A stretch of DNA of 64,000 nucleotides from Clostridium estertheticum. GTDB taxonomy: Bacteria > Bacillota > Clostridia > Clostridiales > Clostridiaceae. The position numbers and the translations under genes were made by a program. Below the pieces are notes generated by a model. It saw nothing but the letters and a program-made list of their open reading frames with translations. It did no database searches and had not been told where the DNA came from. Below, piece by piece: positions 1-14,658 of the stretch (the first letter of the stretch is position 1; each line of letters opens with the position of its first letter). The stretch covers positions 4,552,501-4,616,500 of the forward strand of contig NZ_CP086239.1 in the NCBI RefSeq assembly GCF_026650985.1, given 5' to 3'.

Positions 1-1
1 T

Positions 2-709
2 TACCCAGGTGCAGATCAACCAGCCATTAGTAATATAACATTTAGTGCAAGACCAGGTGAAACAACAGCTATTATTGGTGGTACCGGTTCTGGTAAGTCA
101 ACTCTTATAAATTTAATACCACGTTTCTATGATGTCACTAGGGGTGCAATATTAGTTGATGGGGTAGATGTTCGCGAAATGAGTCAGGAAAGCCTAAGAT
201 CTAAAATAGGTTTTGTTCCTCAAAATACTGTTCTCTTTACTGGGACTATTGCAGAAAATATTAAATATGGTAAAGATAATGCTACTACTCAGGAAATTAA
301 GCATGCAGCCACAGTAGCACAAGCTACTGACTTTATCAATGGAATGAAAGAAGGGTATGATCATCCTATTGCCCAGGGAGGTACAAATGTTTCTGGTGGA
401 CAAAAACAACGTCTATCTATAGCACGTGCCTTAGTTAGACAACCTGAAATATATATATTTGATGATAGTTTTTCAGCACTTGATTTTAAAACTGATGCGA
501 AACTACGAGCAGCACTTAAAAAAGAAACATCAAAATCTACTGTAATAATTATTGCACAAAGGGTTGCAACAGTTATGGATGCAGATAGAATTATAGTAAT
601 AGATGATGGCTCAATTGCAGGCATCGGAACTCACAAGGAACTTTTAACCAGTTGTAAGATATACCATGAAATTGTATCTTCGCAGCTTTCAGAGGAGGAA
701 TTATCATGA
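2..709 (+). CDS. ABC exporter ATP-binding/permease subunit A, C-terminal part (5' truncated)
   Basis: Only the nucleotide-binding domain is in the window; the membrane part lies upstream. The frame is open from base 2. Visible are Walker A (GGTGSGKST, bases 77-103), a Q-loop (VPQN), the signature VSGGQKQRLSIARAL, Walker B ending in IYIFDD, a D-loop (SALD) and a late H-loop position that reads AQRV instead of AHR. The residue after the Walker B Asp is Asp, not the catalytic Glu, so this half's own ATP site is probably degenerate, as in one-sided heterodimeric multidrug exporters of the TM287/288 or BmrC/D type (established family feature). The stop overlaps the next gene's start (ATGA, 706-709), so the two are translationally coupled and most likely form one exporter. 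The substrate cannot be read from sequence. Confidence 0.9.
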   Translation, partial: YPGADQPAISNITFSARPGETTAIIGGTGSGKSTLINLIPRFYDVTRGAILVDGVDVREMSQESLRSKIGFVPQNTVLFTGTIAENIKYGKDNATTQEIKHAATVAQATDFINGMKEGYDHPIAQGGTNVSGGQKQRLSIARALVRQPEIYIFDDSFSALDFKTDAKLRAALKKETSKSTVIIIAQRVATVMDADRIIVIDDGSIAGIGTHKELLTSCKIYHEIVSSQLSEEELS

Positions 710-2709
710 GTGAAAAAAATAAGAACAATAAACCAAGCGGGGGTATGGGTGGTGGACCAATGGGATCTTTTGCAGGTCCTAAAGTAAAAGCCAAAGACTT
801 CAAAGGTACATTAAAAAGGCTTTTAAGTTACTTAAAACCACAAAGAACCAATTTTATCTTAGTTTTTATATTTGCAATCTTCAGTACCGTTTTTACAATA
901 GTAGGACCTAAGATTTCAGGAAAAGCTATAACTAGATTAGTTGAAGGTATGATGAATAAATATGGGTTATTACAGTTACATGCACAGCAAGATAAAATAG
1001 CGGCTGTAATAAAAGCTAATCCTGCAGCTGCAAACAGTCCAAAAGTAATTGATGGTCTTGATAAAATTAAGGCAGGAGTATCTAAAATAATGGATATAAA
1101 TGGTGGAATGATAGATTTCACATATATACGAAACATTATTCTTTTATTACTTGGATTATATGTAATAAGTACAATTTTTGGATTTCTTCAACAATATATA
1201 ATGGCTGAAGTTGCACAAAAAACTGTATATAATTTACGTAAGGAAGTTGAAGATAAGTTATCTAGATTGCCACTTAAATTCTTTGATTCAAAAACTCATG
1301 GTGAGATATTAAGCCGTGTAACAAACGATGTTGATAATATATCAACAACTCTCCAACAAAGTCTTACTCAGCTTATTACATCTATTGTCACAATCATTGG
1401 TATTGTAGTTATGATGCTCACAATAAGCCCACTTATGACACTAGTTGTAATTTTAACATTACCATTATATATTGTTGTTACAGCATTTGTAGCAAAACGA
1501 TCACAAAAATATTTTGCAGCGCAACAAAAGGAAATTGGAGAACTTAATGGTCATGTTGAAGAGATGTATACTGGTCATAAGATTGTTAAATCTTTTGGAC
1601 ATGAGAAGGACTCAGTACAGGAGTTTAGAAATATTAATGACAGGTTATACAATGCAGGCTGGAAAGCTCAGTTTATATCTGGGGTAATAATGCCTATGAT
1701 GAGATTTGTTAGTAATATAGGTTATGTAGTAGTTTGTGTTGTCGGTGGATATTTAGCAACACAAGGAAAAATTACAATAGGTAATATTCAAGCCTTTATT
1801 CAATACTCTAATCAATTTACTCAGCCAATAGTTCAAACTGCAAATATTGCTAATATTATTCAATCAACAGTAGCATCCGCTGAACGTATTTTTGAATTAT
1901 TAGATGAAGTTGAGCAGATTGAAGAAACTGCGGATTCTAAGGTAATTGAACTTCCAAAAGGCGAAGTTAAGTTTGAACATGTTGATTTTAGTTACAAAAA
2001 AGAAGAATCTCTTATTAAAGATATGAATATTGATGTAAAGAGGGGTCATACAATTGCAATTGTTGGACCAACTGGTGCTGGTAAAACTACACTTGTTAAC
2101 TTGCTTATGAGGTTCTATGAGATAGATGCTGGTAAAATTTCAATTGATGGAGTTGACATAAGAGATATAAAACGTGGAGAGTTACGTAGCATGTTTGGTA
2201 TGGTACTTCAGGATACTTGGTTATTTAATGGGACCATAATGGAGAACATTGCTTATGGTAGAGAGGGAGCAACAGATGAAGAAGCTATGCAGGCAGCAAG
2301 AGCTGCTCATGCACATCACTTTATTAAGACTCTTCCGGATGGATATAATACAATACTAAATGAAGAAGCTTCTAATATATCACAAGGTCAAAAACAGCTT
2401 CTAACTATAGCTCGAGCAATACTTGCTAATCCAACTATTATGATACTGGATGAGGCTACAAGCAGTGTAGATTCTAGAACAGAAGTTTATATACAAAGGG
2501 CTATGACAGAACTTATGCAAAATAGAACAAGTTTTGTAATTGCACATAGACTTTCTACAATTAAAGATGCAGAGTTAATTTTAGTTATGGATAAAGGAAG
2601 TATTATTGAGATGGGTAATCATAATGAACTTCTTGCTAAAAATGGATTCTATGCAGATCTTTATAATAGTCAGTTTGCTGGTGCAAACTTAGATAATGAA
2701 GTAATGTAA
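706..2709 (+). CDS. ABC exporter ATP-binding/permease subunit B
   Basis: A 667-residue half-transporter: a Gly/Met-rich N-terminus, a six-helix type I exporter membrane domain and a C-terminal nucleotide-binding domain. Walker A is GPTGAGKTT and Walker B with catalytic Glu is MILDEATS, but the signature is degenerate (ISQGQKQ instead of LSGGQ). This complements the partner encoded just upstream, which has a good signature but no catalytic Glu, giving one working and one degenerate site. An insert of about 70 residues rich in Ala, Lys and Asn lies between TM1 and TM2 (around residues 80-140), making the protein longer than the usual 580-600 residues. The start overlaps the upstream stop and is preceded by GAGGAGG. 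A strong terminator follows at 2741. Function: probably drug, lipid or peptide export; substrate unknown. Confidence 0.93.
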   Translation: MSEKNKNNKPSGGMGGGPMGSFAGPKVKAKDFKGTLKRLLSYLKPQRTNFILVFIFAIFSTVFTIVGPKISGKAITRLVEGMMNKYGLLQLHAQQDKIAAVIKANPAAANSPKVIDGLDKIKAGVSKIMDINGGMIDFTYIRNIILLLLGLYVISTIFGFLQQYIMAEVAQKTVYNLRKEVEDKLSRLPLKFFDSKTHGEILSRVTNDVDNISTTLQQSLTQLITSIVTIIGIVVMMLTISPLMTLVVILTLPLYIVVTAFVAKRSQKYFAAQQKEIGELNGHVEEMYTGHKIVKSFGHEKDSVQEFRNINDRLYNAGWKAQFISGVIMPMMRFVSNIGYVVVCVVGGYLATQGKITIGNIQAFIQYSNQFTQPIVQTANIANIIQSTVASAERIFELLDEVEQIEETADSKVIELPKGEVKFEHVDFSYKKEESLIKDMNIDVKRGHTIAIVGPTGAGKTTLVNLLMRFYEIDAGKISIDGVDIRDIKRGELRSMFGMVLQDTWLFNGTIMENIAYGREGATDEEAMQAARAAHAHHFIKTLPDGYNTILNEEASNISQGQKQLLTIARAILANPTIMILDEATSSVDSRTEVYIQRAMTELMQNRTSFVIAHRLSTIKDAELILVMDKGSIIEMGNHNELLAKNGFYADLYNSQFAGANLDNEVM

Positions 2710-2740
2710 ACAAAGACTAATTATATAAGAAATTTAAAGA

Positions 2741-2787
2741 ACACCCTATAAATAGAAATTTAAAAAATCTATTTATAGGGTGTTTTT
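2741..2787 (+). terminator. Rho-independent terminator of the ABC exporter operon
   Basis: ACACCCTATAAATAGA pairs with TCTATTTATAGGGTGT around a short A-rich loop and is followed by TTTTT. It lies about 30 bases after the exporter stop codon. Confidence 0.92.
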
Positions 2788-2851
2788 ATGTATTTAAGCA
2801 TTAACAGAATTGTTTTATTATTGAATTAAAAAAATATTTAGGATAAAATTA

Positions 2852-2880
2852 TTGACAAATAATATAAATAAAGTTATTAT
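2852..2880 (+). promoter_or_regulatory. Sigma-A-type promoter of beta-glucoside module 1
   Basis: TTGACA (2852-2857), 17-base spacer, TATTAT (2875-2880). It sits just upstream of the first RAT/terminator switch and the bglG-type gene, so transcription from here would have to pass that switch. Confidence 0.75.
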
Positions 2881-2914
2881 ATATTTATAGATAAACGATT
2901 ACATTTAAATATTA

Positions 2915-2944
2915 GGATTGTTACTGACTAGATCAGGCGAGACC
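2915..2944 (+). promoter_or_regulatory. RAT antiterminator site 1 (upstream of bglG-1)
   Basis: Starts GGATTGTTACTG and ends CAGGCGAGACC, matching the ribonucleic antiterminator bound by LicT/BglG/SacY proteins. Its 3' end overlaps the 5' arm of the terminator that begins at 2941, the standard mutually exclusive arrangement. It implies autoregulation of the antiterminator gene by substrate. Confidence 0.92.
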
Positions 2945-2996
2945 TTAATTAATGCAAAGGGACATGATATGTTTCTTTTAATTAGTTGGGTTTTTT
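2941..2996 (+). terminator. Conditional terminator controlled by RAT 1
   Basis: GACCTTAATTAA pairs with TTAATTAGTTGGGTT and is followed by a T-run. The 5' arm shares bases with the RAT, so a bound antiterminator prevents the stem forming. Confidence 0.88.
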
Positions 2997-3037
2997 ATAT
3001 TTTATATTAATATAATAGCGTTGGCGGGGGGATAGGG

Positions 3038-3883
3038 TTGATAATAAAGAAGATATTTAATAACAATGCTATAGTGGTTAAGGAACCAGACAAGCATGAA
3101 TTTGTTGTTATGGGGTGTGGAATTGCATTTAAAAAGAGTGTAGGGGAAAAAGTGGATGAACATTTAATAGAGAAAACTTTTATTCTTAAACAAAAAGATG
3201 CTTCAGAAAAGTTTAAATTATTATTAGAAGATGTTCCCGCGCAGCACGTCTCACTTTGTTATGATATTATTGAATATGCAAAAAACATACTAGGTGTTGA
3301 ATTGAATGACTATTTATATGTTACTCTTACAGACCATGTTAGTAATGCATTAAAAATATATGATGAAGGATTTAATTGCACAAACCCACTAATTTGGGAA
3401 ATTAAAAAAATTTATCCAAAAGAATTTAAAGTGGGACTTAAAGCACTAGAGTTTATCGAAAATGAAACAAGTAAAAAATTAACTGAGGATGAGGCAGGTA
3501 ATATAGCGCTTCATTTAATAAATGCACAATCTAATAGTGCATTTAATAAAGTGGAAGATGTAGCGAGTCAAACTAAAAAAATTCAGGATATATTAAATAT
3601 TGTTAAATACACATACAGTATTATACTTGATGAAAACTCAATTAATTATGAAAGGTTTGTGACACATTTAAGATTCTTTTTTCAAAGGCTAAATAAGAAA
3701 GAAAAAATAGATGAAATAGAGAGTGATGATGATTTCTTATTTGCACAAATTAAGAAAAAATATAAAGATGCTTATGTGTGTATGTGCAAAATTGAAAAAT
3801 ACTTAGAACTAGAATTATCTTGTGAGGAACAATTATATTTAACTGTTCACATTCAGCGTGTTACTCAAAGAAAAATTAAATAA
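3038..3883 (+). CDS. BglG/LicT-family transcriptional antiterminator, module 1
   Basis: 281 residues: an N-terminal CAT RNA-binding domain (about 1-55; MIIKKIFNNNAIVV, VVMGCGIAFKK) then two PTS regulation domains. Each PRD has its two phosphorylatable histidines (TDHVSNA and ALHLINA; THLRFF and TVHIQRV). In this family the unphosphorylated or HPr-activated dimer binds RAT RNA and prevents termination when a beta-glucoside is being imported. The position equivalent to the RNA-contacting Arg in LicT (MGRG) is Cys here. The start is TTG, chosen because GGGGGGAT lies just upstream and the CAT domain begins here. Flanked by RAT sites 1 and 2, so it probably regulates itself and the EII gene. Confidence 0.95.
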   Translation: MIIKKIFNNNAIVVKEPDKHEFVVMGCGIAFKKSVGEKVDEHLIEKTFILKQKDASEKFKLLLEDVPAQHVSLCYDIIEYAKNILGVELNDYLYVTLTDHVSNALKIYDEGFNCTNPLIWEIKKIYPKEFKVGLKALEFIENETSKKLTEDEAGNIALHLINAQSNSAFNKVEDVASQTKKIQDILNIVKYTYSIILDENSINYERFVTHLRFFFQRLNKKEKIDEIESDDDFLFAQIKKKYKDAYVCMCKIEKYLELELSCEEQLYLTVHIQRVTQRKIK

Positions 3884-3888
3884 AATTT

Positions 3889-3909
3889 GGATTGTTACTG
3901 GTAAAGCAG

Positions 3910-3917
<8 letters not shown>
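3889..3917 (+). promoter_or_regulatory. RAT antiterminator site 2 (upstream of PTS gene, module 1)
   Basis: Starts GGATTGTTACTG and ends CAGGCGAGACC, only 6 bases after the bglG-1 stop. It shares the T and G variants of RAT 1 rather than those of module 2, and overlaps the terminator arm from 3910. Confidence 0.93.
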
Positions 3918-5884
<1,967 letters not shown>

Positions 5885-5915
5885 TTTTGTGTAATAGATA
5901 AATAAATTTATATGA

Positions 5916-7346
<1,431 letters not shown>

Positions 7347-7393
7347 ATACTAAAATATTTAATATCTAATTTTAAAAGTGGGTAAATAAGTAA

Positions 7394-8842
<1,449 letters not shown>

Positions 8843-8854
8843 TAAAAATATGCA

Positions 8855-8900
8855 TTAAGGAAAGAGAATGTGGGTTATGCATTTTCTTTCCTTAATAAAA
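8855..8900 (+). terminator. Intercistronic hairpin, possible attenuator
   Basis: TTAAGGAAAGAGAATG pairs with CATTTTCTTTCCTTAA (one G-U pair) across a 9-base loop. Only a weak T-run follows (TAATAAAATTT), so it may act as a partial terminator or as an mRNA-stabilising stem between glucosidase B and the HAD gene. Confidence 0.65.
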
Positions 8901-8917
8901 TTTAGGAGGCAATATTT

Positions 8918-9748
8918 ATGGGATATAAATTAGTTTGCATTGATATGGATGGAACACTTTTAAATAGCAAACACAAAGTGAGTAATGCCTCAAAAGAAGC
9001 GTTACTAAAGGCACATAATAAGGGCGTAAAAATTGTTATCAGTACTGGTAGGATGTACTCTGACGCAGAGTTTTTTTCAAATCTTATTGGAGTAAAAGCT
9101 CCGGTTATAGCATCAAATGGGGCTTTTATAAAACAAAAAAATGAGAAGGAAGCAATTTACAAAAACATTTTAGAAGAAAAATTATTTGTAAAATTATTGA
9201 ATGTATTTATTAAATATAAGGTCTATCCAACTTTTTATACACCCCAAAATGCATATTGTGGAAGTATTATTATTAAGGTTTTCGTTGAATATATAAAATT
9301 AAGGGGTGGAATGAGTAGAGCTACTAAAATTAAATACATAAGGACTATTAAGCAGTGGGATAAGGTGTTTAAGATTGAAAAGAATAATATAGTTAAGTGT
9401 GAGGTTATGCACAAAGACACTGAGAAACTTTTAAAAGTTCGTGCAGAAATACAAAAAATAGAAGGAATTGAGATTGTGAGTTCCTCAAAACACAATATTG
9501 AGATTACTAGCAAGGGAGTTTCCAAAGGCAGAGCAGTTGAAAAACTCGCTAATTATTATAATATAAAAAAAGATGAGATAATTGCTATAGGCGACAGTGA
9601 AAATGACATATCAATGATAGAATTTGCAGGTATGGGAATAGCAATGGGAAATGCAATAGAACGGGTAAAACAAAAATCAGATTTTATTACAGACACTAAT
9701 GATAATGAGGGAGTCGCTAAAGCTATAAATAAATTTATACTAGATTAG
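8918..9748 (+). CDS. HAD-superfamily phosphatase, Cof subfamily
   Basis: 276 residues. Motif I is CIDMDGTLLNS (nucleophile D9, acid/base D11), motif II the Thr of ISTGRM, motif III a Lys in the SKGVSKGRAVEKL region, motif IV GDSENDISM. This is the Cof/YkrA type with a C2 cap, cytoplasmic, acting on sugar phosphates or other small phosphomonoesters; substrate unknown. Its place at the end of the beta-glucoside operon suggests removal of surplus phosphorylated sugars (inference). AGGAGG lies 8 bases before the ATG. No strong terminator is seen after it; the next module's promoter begins 60 bases later. Confidence 0.9.
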   Translation: MGYKLVCIDMDGTLLNSKHKVSNASKEALLKAHNKGVKIVISTGRMYSDAEFFSNLIGVKAPVIASNGAFIKQKNEKEAIYKNILEEKLFVKLLNVFIKYKVYPTFYTPQNAYCGSIIIKVFVEYIKLRGGMSRATKIKYIRTIKQWDKVFKIEKNNIVKCEVMHKDTEKLLKVRAEIQKIEGIEIVSSSKHNIEITSKGVSKGRAVEKLANYYNIKKDEIIAIGDSENDISMIEFAGMGIAMGNAIERVKQKSDFITDTNDNEGVAKAINKFILD

Positions 9749-9808
9749 ACATTTGTTTGGCACGCAAAAAACACGCAAAAAACATACGAGTATTTGAAAT
9801 ATTTTATG

Positions 9809-9837
9809 TTGACAACCTTTACACTGTATGATAATAT
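9809..9837 (+). promoter_or_regulatory. Sigma-A-type promoter of beta-glucoside module 2
   Basis: TTGACA (9809-9814), 17-base spacer, TAATAT (9832-9837), upstream of RAT 3, mirroring the layout of module 1. Confidence 0.78.
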
Positions 9838-9865
9838 AATTTTATAAACTAAATAATGTCTAACA

Positions 9866-9894
9866 GGATTGTGACTGATAATTCAGGCAAGACC
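9866..9894 (+). promoter_or_regulatory. RAT antiterminator site 3 (upstream of bglG-2)
   Basis: Starts GGATTGTGACTG and ends CAGGCAAGACC. Compared with module 1 it has TGACTG instead of TTACTG and GCAAG instead of GCGAG. Confidence 0.92.
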
Positions 9895-9957
9895 TAGGTT
9901 AATGTGAAACATACTTATAGCGAGTTTATAAGTGTTTGATTTTAATTTGGGTTTTTT
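9891..9957 (+). terminator. Conditional terminator controlled by RAT 3
   Basis: The GACCTAGGTTAA arm pairs with TTAATTTGGGTT, with an inner stem ACTTATA/TTATAAGT, followed by TTTTTT. It overlaps the 3' end of the RAT. Confidence 0.82.
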
Positions 9958-10039
9958 ATTTTTAAAACTGTAATACTAAAAAACAATTAAATATTATTCG
10001 AAATTATATAAAATATAATTATATAAAGTGGTGTTAATA

Positions 10040-10882
10040 ATGAAAATAAAAAAAGTATTGAATAATAATGCTGTTACTGTAATGAACAATGATAATAGGG
10101 AAATAGTTGTTATGGGTCTGGGACTAGCTTTTAAAAAAAGAGCTGGAGATGAGCTTGAAGAGGATAGAATTGAGAGGGTATTTACACTAGAGAACAAAGA
10201 GGTATCTGAAAGATTAAAAAATCTCATTAGTGAAATTCCTGCAAAGTATGTAGAAATTTCAGAAGAAATAATAAGGTATGCAGAAGCAAATTTAGAAAAA
10301 AAACTAAATGAAAATATATATTTAACTTTAACAGACCATATTAGTTTTGCAATGACTAGACACAAACAAGGATTAAACATAAAAAATCCTATGCTTTGGG
10401 ATATAAAAAGATTTTATAAACAAGAATATGCAATTGGACTTACTGCACTTAATATTATAAAAGAAAACTTTGAGGTAACGTTACTAGAGGATGAGGCAGC
10501 CTCGATTGCTCTTCATATTGTGAATGCAGAACTAAATCAGGATATGCCAAAGGTTGTAGCTATGACAAAGGTTATTCAGGAAATACTTAATATAATTAGA
10601 TATAACTTTAAAATGGATTTTGATGAAGAGTCCTTAAGCTACCACAGATTAGTAACTCATTTAAAGTTTTTTGCTCAACGAATGATGAATGAAACTACAG
10701 CTAAAAGTGATGATGAATATTTATATGACATTGTAATAGAGAAGTATAGCGATGTGTATAAATGTGTAAATAAAATAAAGACTCATTTAAGAAAAGCTTA
10801 TAACACAACATTGTCAAAAGAGGAAATGGTATACCTTACTATTCATATTCAAAGAGTTGTTAATCGAGATACAATTAAATAA
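10040..10882 (+). CDS. BglG/LicT-family transcriptional antiterminator, module 2
   Basis: 280 residues from the ATG at 10040. CAT domain MKIKKVLNNNAV and VVMGLGLAFKK, then two PRDs with conserved histidines TDHISFA, ALHIVNA, THLKFF and TIHIQRV. The site equivalent to LicT Arg27 is Leu here and Cys in the module 1 paralogue. I prefer ATG 10040 to the in-frame GTG at 10028 because the CAT domain of the family begins at this Met; the ribosome site (GTGGTG) is weak, which may limit expression. The gene is followed by RAT 4 and the module 2 PTS gene. Confidence 0.95.
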   Translation: MKIKKVLNNNAVTVMNNDNREIVVMGLGLAFKKRAGDELEEDRIERVFTLENKEVSERLKNLISEIPAKYVEISEEIIRYAEANLEKKLNENIYLTLTDHISFAMTRHKQGLNIKNPMLWDIKRFYKQEYAIGLTALNIIKENFEVTLLEDEAASIALHIVNAELNQDMPKVVAMTKVIQEILNIIRYNFKMDFDEESLSYHRLVTHLKFFAQRMMNETTAKSDDEYLYDIVIEKYSDVYKCVNKIKTHLRKAYNTTLSKEEMVYLTIHIQRVVNRDTIK

Positions 10883-10895
10883 AGTAAATAAATGA

Positions 10896-10923
10896 GGATT
10901 GTGACTGAGATTCAGGCAAGACC
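10896..10923 (+). promoter_or_regulatory. RAT antiterminator site 4 (upstream of PTS gene, module 2)
   Basis: Starts GGATTGTGACTG and ends CAGGCAAGACC, with the same variants as RAT 3. It lies 13 bases after the bglG-2 stop. Confidence 0.92.
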
Positions 10924-11026
10924 TAAAATGTTTACTAAATAATCCATTTAATATTATTAGCTTTTAGAAATCAAAAAGCATGATATTTACTTGGAATGTT
11001 TAGTTTACAGTTTAGGTCTTTTTTTT
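10919..11026 (+). terminator. Conditional terminator controlled by RAT 4, long loop
   Basis: AAGACCTAAA pairs with TTTAGGTCTT followed by eight T. About 90 bases separate the arms, nearly twice the length in the other three switches. An inner AATGTTTA.../...TAGTTTA pairing may extend the stem. Confidence 0.82.
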
Positions 11027-11063
11027 ATAAATTTTAAAAAAATTAAATTAAGGGGTGAATTAA

Positions 11064-12905
11064 ATGGACTATAATAATTTAGCAAGTCAAATTCTTAAGT
11101 TAGTTGGGGGAGAAAAAAATGTATTAAGTGTTGTTCATTGTGCTACCAGATTACGATTTAAATTAAGAGATAAGAAAAAAGCAGATAAGATTGAACTCGA
11201 GAAAACAAATGGTGTTTTAAGTGTAGTTGAAAGCGGAGGACAATTTCAAGTAGTTATTGGAAGTGATGTTTCTGATGTTTATAAAGAAATAATGAAAATT
11301 GCAAGTTTTGGCGTGAAGTCTGATTCAGAAGATGTAGTAACAGAAAAAGAATCAGTTTCTTCAAAGATTTTTGGAGTTATTTCAGGGAGCTTTTCACCAC
11401 TAATTCCAGCGCTTGCTGGTTCAGGTATGTTGAAGGCATTACTTACAGTTCTTACAATGACAGGTTTGTTATCTGTTCATAGTGGAACGTATAGTATTTT
11501 GTCTGCAGCAGCAAACGCTATTTTCTACTTTTTACCAATATTCCTCGGAATTACTTGTGCTATTAAATTAGAGGCCAATGCATATGTTGGAGGAATTATT
11601 GGAGCAGCTCTTTTAGAACCTAATATTACAGCATTGCTTCTTGTAGGTAAAACGACTTCATTTATTGGAATACCTGTTGTATTAATGAATTATTCATCTA
11701 CTGTGTTTCCAATTTTTATTGCTGTTAGTATTTTTGCAGTGTTTGAAAGACTACTTAAGAAAATTATACACAAAGATGTACAAATGTTTTTAGTGCCTAT
11801 GATATCTATGATGGTTATGGTGCCTTTAACTGTAATAGCCTTTGGACCTTTTGGTGTTTATGCTGGAAATGCTATTGGAGCAGGAGTTACATTTTTAAGT
11901 GGTAAAAGCGGCATATTAACAGGGGCTGTTATGGGAGCTGCTTGGACATTCTTAACGGTTCTAGGCCTTCACTGGGGGTTAGTGCCTATTATTTTAGCAA
12001 ATATTGCATCTGGTGGTGATCCAATTATTGCAATGGCCGCAGCTGCTGTTTTTGCTCAAATGGGTTTGGCTTTTGGTGTGTTTGTAAAAACAAAAGATAA
12101 AAAATTAAAAACACTCTCAGGATCTACATTGCTACCGGGGTTACTCTCTGGAGTAACAGAACCTATTGTTTATGGATTACTTTTACGTTATAAGCGTACA
12201 ATTCCATACGTTGCAGTTGCTGGAGCTGTTGGTGGAGCAATTAGTGGAATTCTAGGAGTACAGGAAAAAGTTTTTGCGTTTCCTAGTGCATTATCAACTC
12301 CAGCATTTTCGCCAATGTCTAGATACGCAATTGCTATGGCAGTTCCTTTTGTTATTGTAGCACTTCTTACTATAATATTTGGATATGAAAGTAAAGATAA
12401 AAGAAGTAAAGCTAATGATGAGTTGAATGATGGAGATAAATCATTATTATTAAAAAAAGAGATTATTGTTAGTCCATTAACTGGAGAAGTAAAATCGTTA
12501 TCATTCGTAAACGATCCTGTTTTTTCAGCAGGAACAATGGGAAAAGGAATTGCTATAGAGCCAACAATTGGTGAGGTTGTATCGCCAGTAAATGGAACTA
12601 TCAAGGCAATATTTCCAACAAAACATGCTATTGGAATTATGTCTGATGGAGGCGCTGAAATATTGATTCATATTGGATTAAATACGGTTCAATTAGAAGG
12701 GAAATATTTTACCCAAATAGCTAAACAAGAAGATAGAGTGAAAAAAGGTGACCTATTAGTTAAATTTGATATAGACAAAATAAAAGAAGCAGGATATGAA
12801 GTTATAACACCTATTATTATAACAAATACTGACAATTATTCAGATGTTTTGGCAAGTAACATAAAACAAATTAAAAAGGGCGAAACACTATTAACTATTA
12901 TATAG
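11064..12905 (+). CDS. PTS beta-glucoside transporter subunit EIIBCA, module 2
   Basis: 613 residues in EIIB-EIIC-EIIA order. EIIB phosphocysteine is C26 (VHCATRLRFKL). EIIC holds LGLHWGLVPI and GVTEPIVYGL. The EIIA active-site His is at about residue 536 in ILIHIGLNTV, where the usual Asp after the His motif (IDTV) is Asn. The gene is a diverged paralogue of the module 1 transporter and sits behind RAT 4. AAGGGGTGA precedes the ATG. It probably brings in a different aryl- or alkyl-beta-glucoside (inference); specificity is not readable. Confidence 0.95.
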   Translation: MDYNNLASQILKLVGGEKNVLSVVHCATRLRFKLRDKKKADKIELEKTNGVLSVVESGGQFQVVIGSDVSDVYKEIMKIASFGVKSDSEDVVTEKESVSSKIFGVISGSFSPLIPALAGSGMLKALLTVLTMTGLLSVHSGTYSILSAAANAIFYFLPIFLGITCAIKLEANAYVGGIIGAALLEPNITALLLVGKTTSFIGIPVVLMNYSSTVFPIFIAVSIFAVFERLLKKIIHKDVQMFLVPMISMMVMVPLTVIAFGPFGVYAGNAIGAGVTFLSGKSGILTGAVMGAAWTFLTVLGLHWGLVPIILANIASGGDPIIAMAAAAVFAQMGLAFGVFVKTKDKKLKTLSGSTLLPGLLSGVTEPIVYGLLLRYKRTIPYVAVAGAVGGAISGILGVQEKVFAFPSALSTPAFSPMSRYAIAMAVPFVIVALLTIIFGYESKDKRSKANDELNDGDKSLLLKKEIIVSPLTGEVKSLSFVNDPVFSAGTMGKGIAIEPTIGEVVSPVNGTIKAIFPTKHAIGIMSDGGAEILIHIGLNTVQLEGKYFTQIAKQEDRVKKGDLLVKFDIDKIKEAGYEVITPIIITNTDNYSDVLASNIKQIKKGETLLTII

Positions 12906-12943
12906 TTAAAAAATAATTTGGAATATAAAAAATGAGTAAGTAA

Positions 12944-14401
<1,458 letters not shown>

Positions 14402-14416
14402 AATTTATGCATTGAA

Positions 14417-14450
14417 GGCCATGTTGAAATTAATTTCAACGTGGCTTTTT
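14417..14450 (+). terminator. Terminator of beta-glucoside module 2
   Basis: GGCCATGTTGAAAT and ATTTCAACGTGGCT form a stem (one G-U) with almost no loop, followed by TTTTT. Confidence 0.9.
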
Positions 14451-14492
14451 AAATTTTAAAAAGTACTTATCATGGTTTTAAATACGCAGAGT

Positions 14493-14520
14493 TTGACGAA
14501 AGTTGCGAATGAATTATAGT
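14493..14520 (+). promoter_or_regulatory. Possible promoter of the histidine kinase gene
   Basis: TTGACG, 16-base spacer, TATAGT, about 140 bases before the kinase start. The 200 bases between the operon terminator and the kinase hold no other feature I could identify. Confidence 0.45.
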
Positions 14521-14658
14521 GTTAAAATCGCTATAATTAAAGGAAGTTATGTATATTTGTAGAAATGTATATGTATTAAAGAATAAATACACTGATGTTA
14601 TAATTTATAATATGATTAAAATTGTTATTTAAATAATAAAAAAAAGGAGGTGCGCATT

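Noticed and set aside
12188-12604. 138-codon antisense ORF within the second PTS gene
   Set aside because: Shadow of a well-supported coding frame; no ribosome site or known family.
14451-14658. Possible riboswitch before the histidine kinase
   Set aside because: I looked for known aptamer blocks and a terminator and saw only a candidate promoter.
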